Source: Thermosipho ferrireducens (GTDB lineage Bacteria; Thermotogota; Thermotogae; Thermotogales; Fervidobacteriaceae). Taken from it: 64,000 bases of DNA. Numbering within the stretch: position 1 is the stretch's first letter; every line of letters begins with the position of its first letter. Below are positions 46,212 to 54,000 of the stretch, one piece after another. A program made the translations under genes and the position numbers. The stretch is from positions 1,426,001 to 1,490,000 of the forward strand of contig NZ_CP071446.1 of NCBI RefSeq assembly GCF_017358165.1, written 5' to 3'. Under the pieces are notes generated by a model. The model saw only the letters and a list, made by a program, of their open reading frames with translations. It ran no database searches and was not told the DNA's origin.

Positions 46212-46318
46212 AATTAGATAAAATTACATAAATTCACATGAAATTCATAAAAAAATTGTATATTTCAAGTTCATTTTTCTTATTCTTATACGATTTTTGA
46301 AACAGGGCCAGTAATGTA

Positions 46319-46347
46319 TTGACACTGTTCAATTTCCATGTTATTAT
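46319..46347 (+). promoter_or_regulatory. Promoter of the split ABC exporter operon
   Basis: TTGACA (46319-46324), a 17-nt spacer and TATTAT (46342-46347), close to consensus. The first two bases of the -35 overlap the IS copy B target duplication (AGTAATGTAT|TGACA), so the promoter abuts the IS and predates or was created by that insertion. Confidence 0.7.
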
Positions 46348-46389
46348 TTTTACGATTTTTGATTTTTTCACACTTAAGGGGGCAAGAGT

Positions 46390-46425
46390 ATGAGAAAGAA
46401 TAAGAATTTTTTCAGGACAATTTAA
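46390..46425 (+). CDS. Leader peptide MRKNKNFFRTI
   Basis: An 11-aa ORF with a good RBS (AAGGGGG, 46376-46382, 7-nt spacing) located between the promoter and a terminator hairpin. It precedes an ABC exporter operon, as the bmrB leader does for bmrCD in Bacillus subtilis. No strongly biased codon run is present, so an inducer cannot be guessed from it. Confidence 0.5.
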   Translation: MRKNKNFFRTI

Positions 46426-46439
46426 TAAAAAAATATTTG

Positions 46440-46566
46440 CGGCAACCAGATAAAAGGTAATAATCTGCCTTTTGATATATTGCTGTTTTTATCATTCTTG
46501 AGTTGAATGATCTTCTTTTGTATTAGATTTTCATGTAAAAAGCCCCGGGTTGCCGGGGCTTTTTTG
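46440..46566 (+). terminator. Attenuator: terminator with competing antiterminator
   Basis: AAAAAGCCCCGG (46537-46548) pairs with CCGGGGCTTTTT (46553-46564) followed by T residues: a strong terminator 35 nt before the first exporter gene. Upstream CGGCAACC (46440-46447) is perfectly complementary to GGTTGCCG (46548-46555), which covers the terminator loop and start of its 3' arm. The same CGGCAACC region can alternatively pair with ATCTGCC (46463-46469) via GGCA and AGAT. Three exclusive pairings are the layout of a transcription attenuator. Confidence 0.65.
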
Positions 46567-46599
46567 TTGCAAATTTTCTGGGAAATGGAGGGATTTTAG

Positions 46600-47553
46600 A
46601 TGAAAGAATTTTATAAATATTTTTATCTGTTTCATAAACTTCTTTCGCCTTCTCTTTTTATCAAGAAACTATTTATTGACATTGCATATTTTATCTCCAG
46701 ATTTTTATCGCTTATGCTTCCCATTTTTCTTGGAAAGATAGTGGATAATTTTGGAAAAAGAGAAATTTTACCCAGCCTTTACGCTTACGTATTTGTTTAT
46801 TCTGCTCTGTTTTTGTTTCAACAGATCAGTGGTATTAACAGAAGAACATTTTCAATAGTTGATGGGCCAAAGTATTTATTTGAAAAAGGAATATCAAATG
46901 TTTTGAAAAGAAAGGAAAATAATTTTGTTCCAGAAAAGGAAATGGACAAAATATTCAGTTTTTCTCATATTTTTGAATTTTTCTACGCGACTTTTTCTTT
47001 ATACGTTTTAATTGTTCCTGTTATGATGGCATTTTCTATAGGAATGATTATGTTAAATGAATGGAAAGCAGGCATTGTGGCAATATTCAGTTTTATTTTT
47101 ACATGGATGTCGAGTAATAAAAAAATGAAAGTAGAAGAAAAAGCAGCGTCTCAAATGAATGAAGCTGAATATAGTGTAGCAGAAACGTTATCGGATTTAT
47201 ATTCTGGATACGAAGATATCAGAGCATATGAGACCTTTAATTTAACATTTCGATGGGTGGAAAAGGTTTTAAACGGGTTAAAAAAGGCTTATTATCTGTT
47301 TGGAAAAGTTGAAGTTAAATTCGGACTTACCTATGAATTTGTATCAATTCTAACCATGCCCATTATAACATTCATACTGGGTTTTGAAGTTTTCTCTGGA
47401 AATCTTTCGGCTGGAAAGGCTATAATGCTCCTTGTTTATGCAGAAAGAGTACAGGACTATTCTGAAGTGTATATTCAAGATACAGACTATATCGCATGGG
47501 CAGTTGCCCGAGCAAAAGTTGCATACAAAGAATATTTAAAGGAGGATGAATAA
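46600..47553 (+). CDS. ABC exporter transmembrane-domain protein (no NBD), first
   Basis: 317-aa protein equal to the type IV exporter transmembrane domain alone: six hydrophobic segments, starting 'SPSLFIKKLFIDIAYFISRF' with 'LPIFLGKIVDN', and ending in the coupling/linker helix 'AWAVARAKVAYKEYLKEDE', just where a nucleotide-binding domain would normally continue. Instead a stop codon follows and a separate ATPase gene begins. ATG 46600 follows ATGGAGGG. Its partner is probably the second membrane protein at 48295. Confidence 0.85.
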   Translation: MKEFYKYFYLFHKLLSPSLFIKKLFIDIAYFISRFLSLMLPIFLGKIVDNFGKREILPSLYAYVFVYSALFLFQQISGINRRTFSIVDGPKYLFEKGISNVLKRKENNFVPEKEMDKIFSFSHIFEFFYATFSLYVLIVPVMMAFSIGMIMLNEWKAGIVAIFSFIFTWMSSNKKMKVEEKAASQMNEAEYSVAETLSDLYSGYEDIRAYETFNLTFRWVEKVLNGLKKAYYLFGKVEVKFGLTYEFVSILTMPIITFILGFEVFSGNLSAGKAIMLLVYAERVQDYSEVYIQDTDYIAWAVARAKVAYKEYLKEDE

Positions 47554-47554
47554 T

Positions 47555-48298
47555 ATGTTTGAAAAAATCGAATTTATCAATTTATCTTTTGAATATGAAG
47601 GAAGAAAAATACTGGATAATTTTAATTTACAAATAAAACGTGGTGAAAAAATTGCAATTGTAGGTTCAAGTGGTGAGGGGAAAACAACTTTAATAAGACT
47701 CATGTTAAGGTTCATAAGTCCACATTCTGGAAAAATACTGGTAAATGAAAAACCTATATCAGAATTTGAGAATTGGTACAAAATGTTAGGAGTCTTAAGT
47801 CAAAAAGCGCATATTTTTAATAGAAGTTTGAGAGAAAATCTTCTTATTGCAAATCCCAGAGCATCTGACAAAGAAATGTATGAAGCACTTGAAAAGGCCG
47901 GACTAAAGAAATTTATGCAAACAAGGAACCTTGACACTATTCTCGGAAATGAAGGTGGATTCACATCAGGTGGGGAAAGAACAAGAATAGCACTTGCAAG
48001 ACTGTTACTTAGAAAGCCGGAAATTGTTATTCTTGACGAACCTCTGGAAGGTGTGGATAAACTTGTTGAAAAAGAGGTTATTGAAAATATTAGAGATTTT
48101 GTAAAAGATAAGACTTTGATTTTAATTTCGCACAGATTTAGTATTCTTTCGTTAACGGAAGAGTTTGCAGTACTTGAAAATGGGAAAATTATTGAAAAAG
48201 GAAAATATCACGAACATTCAGAGGACAGCCTTTTGAAGCAATTTTTCAAAGCCGAACAGGAACTGACCGAAAAATTCAGAAAGGATGATGTCGTATGA
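47555..48298 (+). CDS. ABC exporter nucleotide-binding protein
   Basis: 247-aa ATPase resembling the NBD of type IV (MsbA/LmrA-like) exporters. Walker A 'IVGSSGEGKTTLIRLMLRF', Q-loop 'LGVLSQKAHIFNRSLRENLL', signature 'FTSGGERTRIALARLLLRKP' (SGGE rather than SGGQ), Walker B 'EIVILDEPLEGVD', H-loop 'LILISHRFS'. All catalytic elements are present. ATG 47555 is preferred: AAAGGAGG (47538-47545) lies 9 nt upstream, while the in-frame ATG at 47546 abuts it. Its stop overlaps the next start (ATGA). As the only NBD in the operon it must homodimerise or pair with an outside NBD. Confidence 0.88.
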   Translation: MFEKIEFINLSFEYEGRKILDNFNLQIKRGEKIAIVGSSGEGKTTLIRLMLRFISPHSGKILVNEKPISEFENWYKMLGVLSQKAHIFNRSLRENLLIANPRASDKEMYEALEKAGLKKFMQTRNLDTILGNEGGFTSGGERTRIALARLLLRKPEIVILDEPLEGVDKLVEKEVIENIRDFVKDKTLILISHRFSILSLTEEFAVLENGKIIEKGKYHEHSEDSLLKQFFKAEQELTEKFRKDDVV

Positions 48299-49227
48299 AA
48301 GAATTGATAAAATGGATTCTAAAATTACCGAAAAAATTATTATACATGATCGGAATAATGAATTTATTCGGAATATTTTCAAGCTTGATTGTTTCATACA
48401 CTGCAATAATAAATAAAGATGTTATAAATTACGCGATTTCAGGGAATAAAAATTTTTTCATAAGTAGTATGTTATTGGTAATTGCAGTTTTAACAAGTCA
48501 TGTTTTATTCACCCTGGGAAAAGGGTTTGTTTCTTTTACCAAAGGGAATTATCTTAAATACTTTGGTGAATATTGCTATAAAAAAATAATGAATAAAGAT
48601 TTTTCTGATTTTTCTAAAAAAACTCCTGCTTTTTATTCTGAGGTTTCTTTAAGAACCATTGAAGATATGCTTTATTTGATTTCAGATTATAACAATTCAG
48701 GAGGACTTGTTTTTGCATTTAGAATTACATTCTACATGCTAACTATATACACGCTTGATTATGTTTCCGGTATGTTTATGATCTTATTTTCCATTTTAAT
48801 TTTGCTATCTCTCTGGATAGCTAACATTTACTATTATAAACATTCAAAAATAGTGAAAGATAAATTTTTAGAGGTTAGATCATATGTCGCGGATATGTTC
48901 AGAGGAAAAAAAGAGACGCAGTTATTCGAAGCATACGATTTTGAAATGAATCTCTATAGGAAAAATACTGACCCTGTGTGGAAATACAAAAGAAGACTCT
49001 TTTTTGTTGATTTCATACTTAGTTTTTCGATTCGGGATTTAATTTCAACAGTATTTTATCTTTTTATCGTATATCGTGGAATAATCATAGGAAATGCTGG
49101 TACTTTTTATGCTCTCTTAAATTTATTCGCATTGATACGTTATCAGTTATTTGCTGCTATTGGAATATGGGACAGTATACGTTCTGGAATAACTTCTGCA
49201 AGGCAACTTGAAGAAATAGTAGGATAA
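48295..49227 (+). CDS. ABC exporter transmembrane-domain protein (no NBD), second
   Basis: 310-aa six-helix transmembrane domain, only weakly similar to the first. 'YMIGIMNLFGIFSSLIVSYT' gives TM1; cytosolic loops include 'MNKDFSDFSKKTPAFYSEVS', an X-loop/coupling-helix-like segment; it ends 'IRSGITSARQLEEIVG', the point where an NBD linker usually begins. A terminator follows within 20 nt, so no second NBD is encoded. The substrate is unknown; a peptide, lipid or drug are all possible. Confidence 0.83.
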   Translation: MKELIKWILKLPKKLLYMIGIMNLFGIFSSLIVSYTAIINKDVINYAISGNKNFFISSMLLVIAVLTSHVLFTLGKGFVSFTKGNYLKYFGEYCYKKIMNKDFSDFSKKTPAFYSEVSLRTIEDMLYLISDYNNSGGLVFAFRITFYMLTIYTLDYVSGMFMILFSILILLSLWIANIYYYKHSKIVKDKFLEVRSYVADMFRGKKETQLFEAYDFEMNLYRKNTDPVWKYKRRLFFVDFILSFSIRDLISTVFYLFIVYRGIIIGNAGTFYALLNLFALIRYQLFAAIGIWDSIRSGITSARQLEEIVG

Positions 49228-49246
49228 CTTTGATCTGGTGTTTAAA

Positions 49247-49281
49247 AAAGCAAATGGGCAATCTGGCCATTTGCTTTCTAC
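49247..49281 (+). terminator. Terminator of the split ABC exporter operon
   Basis: AAAGCAAATGG (49247-49257) pairs with CCATTTGCTTT (49267-49277) around a 9-nt loop, with T residues in the 3' arm. Confidence 0.75.
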
Positions 49282-49378
49282 ATTTTAAAATTTTGACATA
49301 TTTGATACAATATAAAAAGAAAATTCACAAGAATAAGAACAATTTATAAAAACCTGTATGTTTGATGGAGGTATTTTC

Positions 49379-49795
49379 ATGAATTATTTTTATTTAGATT
49401 TAAAAAGAGTAATGCCAAGTCAGCTTTATATCTCAAAAGAAAAATTGAAAAATGTATTAAAATACATAAAAAATGTAGGTATTAACAATATTGAGCCTAT
49501 ACCTATTAAAAAAATCGGTAACATTACTTTTTTTACAGATGGACACACAAGAGCGTATGCTCTCTGGAGATTAGGATTAAAAAAGATAAAAGTGACCTGG
49601 GAAACTGACGAACTTGATTGGGAACTTTATTTAATTTGTATAGATTGGTGTATAAATGAAAAGATAACCAATATTTCTCATTTAAGAGTTATTTCACACA
49701 ATCGATACAAAAAAATGTGGTTGAAAAGATGCGAGCAACTTCAGAAACAACTATACTCTTCATGTGCAATTTTTAAAACTAATCTTAAAAAATGA
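49379..49795 (+). CDS. ParB/sulfiredoxin-fold (ParB-like nuclease domain) protein
   Basis: 138-aa protein. The core 'EPIPIKKIGNITFFTDGHTR' followed by 'AYALWRLGLKKIKV' matches the ParB N-terminal/sulfiredoxin-like fold, where a 'DGHHR'-type loop binds nucleotide. There is no DNA-binding helix-turn-helix or ParA partner, so it is not a partition protein. ATG 49379 follows TGGAGG; an in-frame ATG at 49358 lies upstream of that RBS. It is preceded by a terminator and a TTGATACAAT element near 49300. Function unknown; similar stand-alone proteins have been annotated as phosphotransferase-like. Confidence 0.65.
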   Translation: MNYFYLDLKRVMPSQLYISKEKLKNVLKYIKNVGINNIEPIPIKKIGNITFFTDGHTRAYALWRLGLKKIKVTWETDELDWELYLICIDWCINEKITNISHLRVISHNRYKKMWLKRCEQLQKQLYSSCAIFKTNLKK

Positions 49796-49840
49796 CTGAA
49801 AAAGGATACTTTTTTTAAAAGCATCAGCGGCAAAAGGAAT

Positions 49841-49985
49841 GTCATCCTGAACGCATGTGAGAAGATGTCATCCTGAGGAGCGCCAGCGACGAAGGATCTT
49901 ATTTTACTACTCTCGCTAACCCTCGCAAGATCTTTTGCGCTCCGCGCTCAGGACAGGCCTTGCCAACTCTTGCTAACCTCGCCGA
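49841..49985. repeat. Composite intergenic repeat, site 8
   Basis: Modules 'GTCATCCTGAACGCATGTGAG' in shape (49841 on) and 'GTCATCCTGAGGAGCG' to 'GACGAAGGATCTTATT', then 'CTCGCTAACCCTCGC' units, a 'GCGCTCAGGACAGG' piece and further 'CTTGCTAACCTCGCCG' units. It lies between convergent genes. Confidence 0.82.
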
Positions 49986-49994
49986 CAACTGTTT

Positions 49995-50669
49995 TTATTT
50001 TAGAAATTTTAATTTATAATATCCTAAAAAATATGGATTTACACTTATGGGTCTCCAGGATATATCTGAGAGCATTATATTTTCGTATGTCACGTATCTA
50101 ACTTCTCCACCTGGACCTGTATGGTAAACAAAACCGTTACCTGTATAAATCATTACATGGTATGGATATTTGGGATCTTCGGGGTGAAAGAAAAAAATTA
50201 GATCACCTGGTTTTGCAAACTTTCTTTCTTTTGAAATAAATTCTACGTTATAATAAAACAGATTGTGTCCGTTTACATAGCTTACATATTCTTTACCATT
50301 GAAAAATATGTTAACCCCTGATGGAGTATCAGGATAATTGTATTTTTTTATATCTTCAAAAATAGGTCCTTTATATCCAGTTTGTTTTATCCACCTGGTC
50401 GTGTGTTTTTTCAACGCTTCTTTTATCGAATAAAAAACAAATCCTGAGCAATCTCTGGTTTTAAAAGTTGGGTGTATGTTATCAACATTATCAAGTGCTA
50501 TTGCAACAAACCACATTCTAAATTTCCATGAATCTTCATTGTCTAATGTTAGAGTTAATTTGTTGTCAAAAGTTGTGTCATTTTTCCCAATAATACGAAA
50601 TGAATAAAGGAAGCTCATAGTTAAAATCAGCAAACTTATTGAGAAAAATATCCACTTCTTTTTTTTCAT
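49995..50669 (-). CDS. DUF1175 (YfaT-like) NlpC/P60-fold exported protein
   Basis: 224-aa protein with an N-terminal signal or anchor ('WIFFSISLLILTMSFLYSF'). The core looks like a papain-type NlpC/P60 fold: Cys in 'KTRDCSGFVFYSIKEAL', His in 'PKYPYHVMIYTGNGFVYHTG', and 'FAKPGDLIFFFHP'. DUF1175 (Escherichia coli YfaT) is encoded next to the alpha-2-macroglobulin-like yfaS, and the same pairing occurs here. The first 92 bp overlap the 3' end of the preceding gene. Whether it is an active cysteine peptidase or amidase is unknown. Confidence 0.82.
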   Translation of the reverse strand: MKKKKWIFFSISLLILTMSFLYSFRIIGKNDTTFDNKLTLTLDNEDSWKFRMWFVAIALDNVDNIHPTFKTRDCSGFVFYSIKEALKKHTTRWIKQTGYKGPIFEDIKKYNYPDTPSGVNIFFNGKEYVSYVNGHNLFYYNVEFISKERKFAKPGDLIFFFHPEDPKYPYHVMIYTGNGFVYHTGPGGEVRYVTYENIMLSDISWRPISVNPYFLGYYKLKFLK

Positions 50670-51090
50670 AATACCCCATATACCAATAAATCAATCCCTC
50701 CTGATATTTTTCACTTAAGCCGTACAACACCCAATGCAAAAGTTCATGAAGTAATACTTTTTCAAAAATTTTCTTTTTAACAAGAATCTCTCTCGGTTGA
50801 AAAATTATCTGGAAATTCTCATATATGCCTCCAATATTATATGGCATATCTGTTAAATAATGAAATTCTGTAAGAGATTTTGTATAGTAAATAGTTACAG
50901 GTGTTGGTGGAAGCGTTAAACTTGCCTCCTGTAGAAAATTGTAGAGCTGCAGAGTAACTCCTATTGGTATGTACTCTTTTAACATATATTCTTCACTTTT
51001 TAATTGTGTAGGTGTTAAAATCACCAATAGAAATAGTATCTTCAAAATACATATTGTAAATAAACGTTGGCTTTTTCTTGAACTTTCCAC
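50578..51090 (-). CDS. Exported HExxH protein between A2M and DUF1175 genes
   Basis: 170-aa protein. A hydrophobic N-terminal segment ('LFTICILKILFLLVILTP') suggests export. A gluzincin-like motif 'KVLLHELLHWVLYGLSEKYQ' with 'EGLIYWYMGY' following gives HExxH plus a nearby Glu. GTG 51090 is supported by GGAGG 10 nt upstream. It overlaps the A2M gene by 98 bp and the DUF1175 gene by 92 bp in different frames, unusually long overlaps that suggest tight coupling. No named family is recognised. A peptidase beside a peptidase-trapping protein is notable. Confidence 0.72.
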   Translation of the reverse strand: MESSRKSQRLFTICILKILFLLVILTPTQLKSEEYMLKEYIPIGVTLQLYNFLQEASLTLPPTPVTIYYTKSLTEFHYLTDMPYNIGGIYENFQIIFQPREILVKKKIFEKVLLHELLHWVLYGLSEKYQEGLIYWYMGYYEKKEVDIFLNKFADFNYELPLFISYYWEK

Positions 51091-54000
51091 TATACATTAA
51101 CCTCCAATAATAGCTTATACTTCTTTTATTTCCATCGTAGCTTCTTATAAAAAATGAGATTTTATCTTTTTTATAATCAACGTAACTATACCAGAGTTTT
51201 TTATTATAATACCAGCTATATGAAAATTTACTGTTGTCTTCTGAGGTGTTTTCTACATAATATTTGATGACTTCGGCACAGGATGGCAAAAATTCTTCTA
51301 TTATTAGATATTCATTTGACGTTCCTTCTAAAGTAATTTCAGTTTTTATAAAGTCACCTTTTTTAAGAGAGGGTTTTATTTTTTTATATGTTATTTTGTA
51401 CGCACCTTTTTTAAAAGTTTCTTCATTTCCTGAAAATTTAAAAGGGCCTATGATTACAAGTGCGTTATTTTCAAAATAAACGGGTGTTCCTCTAGAAACT
51501 GTTTCTAATATAAATTCTGGGATTTCTGTAAAAGTAGAGGGTGTGGAAACGAGAGTCATCGTAAGTGGGATGTATTCGCTTGATAATGGCAAAAATGCAT
51601 CCAGATAAGTATTTTTAAATTTTACCATATGTCTTTTATAATCTGTGCTTTTTATATTTAAATTATTGTTTGATTTATTATCTGGAGTTATTGTTTCAGT
51701 TTCAGTGATTTCCACGTATCCATTTCCCTTTACAATGATACTATTTTCTGTCTCAATTGTGGTTAATTCACTTTTTAAATTACCACTTTCAATTATTGCC
51801 AGAATAGAGAGCGCAGTATCTTTGGTAGAATACCAGAAAGGCCCCTTCTTTTTTCTTATAAGATAGGTGATTAATTTATCTCGTAGTTCAAGATTTTGTT
51901 TGTGCATTGTTAATGTCCTTATTGCAGCGCTTGTAAGATGTACACTGGAATAAAATCCTTCACCTTTTATGTAGGCGTAATCTTCCTTTTGAATAGCTAA
52001 TTTTTTAATTTTTGAAGGAGATGTGTAAACAAAATCATAAACATCTTTTCCAGAAAATGCTATATTTTCTCCGTATAGTTTGAGGACAAAAGCAGAATAT
52101 CCATTAATTTCGCTGTTTTTTAGAAATTGTATAGCAGCGTTAACAGCTTCTTTTGGATAAAAATATCCATTTTTCTTTGCATAATACAGACCTTCTAAAA
52201 CATAGGCAGTCATAAAAACGTCGCTTTCGTCGTTGGGCCACCAGCCCCAACCTCCATCGTAATGCTGAAATTTTAAGAGCCTCTGGAGACCTTTCAATAT
52301 AATATCATCAAGATTGTCAACTTCTATAAAACTTTTTGCAACCAGGGCAGGATAAAACGAACTCATGGTTTGCTCGGTGCATCCGTACGGATACTTTATC
52401 AACTCTTTAATAGACGGTTCTAAAAGGGCTCTAATATCATTTATGATCTTTATGTTTGAATTTTTCGGAAATCTTTTTTCTCCACTTACTTTAATTATTT
52501 TTCCAGTTTTCCTTACAATATTAATATTGTGTACGGGAATCGTTATTTTGATCCCATCGAAATAATTATTCATTTCTGCTTTTGCGATTATCTCTATATT
52601 ATCCGTATTTTCCGCCTTTAAGGTGATAGGTATTCTTAAATCAGAATCAACGCTGAAACTTTTTTCTGAGAAATTTACATTTGCTCCACTTGCCTGGAGG
52701 GACACAAAAACGTTCCCTTTTTCACCTGTATAGTTTTTGATATAAATTGTTCCATCCACTTCATCTCCTACAATTAAAAACTCAGGTAAGAACAATTTTA
52801 TTTCAAATGGCTTTGATACTACAAAAGTTTTTGTTGAGTATGATACGTATTCCTTTGAAATTTCAAAAACATTAATTCTCCATTTTGTTATGCTGTCTGG
52901 CGCTTTGAAGGAGAATTTGCTGGCAAAAAGGTTTGGATTCCAATAAGCAACTTGTGGGAAATAATCTCTTATTCTTTTTTCCTGAGTTTCTTTTGTAGTA
53001 GTAAAAACATGAGATTTTTTGTTTTTTTCAAATTGTGATAGTGCATCAAAATAGATATAGTTTCCTGAATTGTAAACATAAAATCCTGGATATCTATTAT
53101 CTGGATACAAATATTCTATTAATGAACGGCTTCTGGCTAATTCGAACAGCCCTTCATCTACAACGCTTACAACTTTTAAATTTTTGCTGTTTTCCAGTTG
53201 TACACTGACCGTTTCTCCGGGAACGTAAATTTCTTTGTCTGTGGTGATTTTTTTAATTTTAACTCTGCTGTGTAATATACTTAATTTTTGGAGCTGTCTA
53301 TTTTCAAGTCCAAGGAATTCAATAAAGTAATTTTTTGAAATCTCATTGTCTGGTATATAAATAGAATAGTCAGATGGTTTATTAACCAGAAATATTTGCT
53401 GAATTTTTGAACCACCTATACATAAAATTCCAGCGTCTTTTGCTGTAAAAGTAAGTTTTATATTATCACCAGGTTTTACTGTTTTTCTATCAACTTTGAA
53501 TACTATGTCCTGTTTGTAACCTTTAAAGAAATTTTCAGTAACACTACCAAATTTGACAGTAACCATATAGATATCCTCTGGAATAGTTACTTCTCCAGTT
53601 CCATTTAATATGGTTACAAATTCTCTTTTATCTTTGAATGTTACCGTTGCTATTCCTTTTAAAGGATTCCCCTGCAAATTTGTTATATGTAATTTTAGTT
53701 TATTTCCCTCAAAATTTCCGGATATATTTATATCTTCTTGAAGTACTTTTACATAAGTATTTTTATCGTACTGTTTACCTGAATCGTCTGAAATCAGAAC
53801 CTGTATCCTGTGATAACCTGGCTCATTTAGAAGTACTGTGTATTCTGCTATTCCTTTTTCATTGGTCCTTTCAAATGTTTTGTTTATCAGATAACCATCT
53901 TTATAGGTGTAAAATAAAACTTCTGCATTTTTAACAGGATCCCCATTTAGATATTTCGCTATTGTAATTATTTTCACAGTGTTTCCAGCAATTATTTGAG

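Larger units (their letters stand above)
43958..46309 (+). mobile_element. Insertion sequence, copy B, interrupted by an IS256-family element
   Basis: Same termini as copy A (GGGTCTGTTTCAAAAAT at 43958, complementary end at 46309), flanked by a 10-bp direct repeat AGTAATGTAT (43948-43957 and 46310-46319). Total 2352 bp; removing the nested element with its duplication (1287 bp) leaves exactly 1065 bp. The left arm through the hairpin and first half of the transposase gene reads identical to copy A, while nine substitutions cluster within about 270 bp right of the nested insertion. Confidence 0.92.

Noticed and set aside
46319-46566. 6S or other housekeeping RNA between promoter and terminator
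   Set aside because: No long rod-like pairing with a central bubble was found; the antiterminator pairing and leader ORF explain the region better.
47536-47560. Sequencing frameshift splitting a normal TMD-NBD exporter
   Set aside because: A clear RBS (AAAGGAGG) lies at the junction with a correctly spaced ATG, and the third gene also ends exactly at the TMD boundary.
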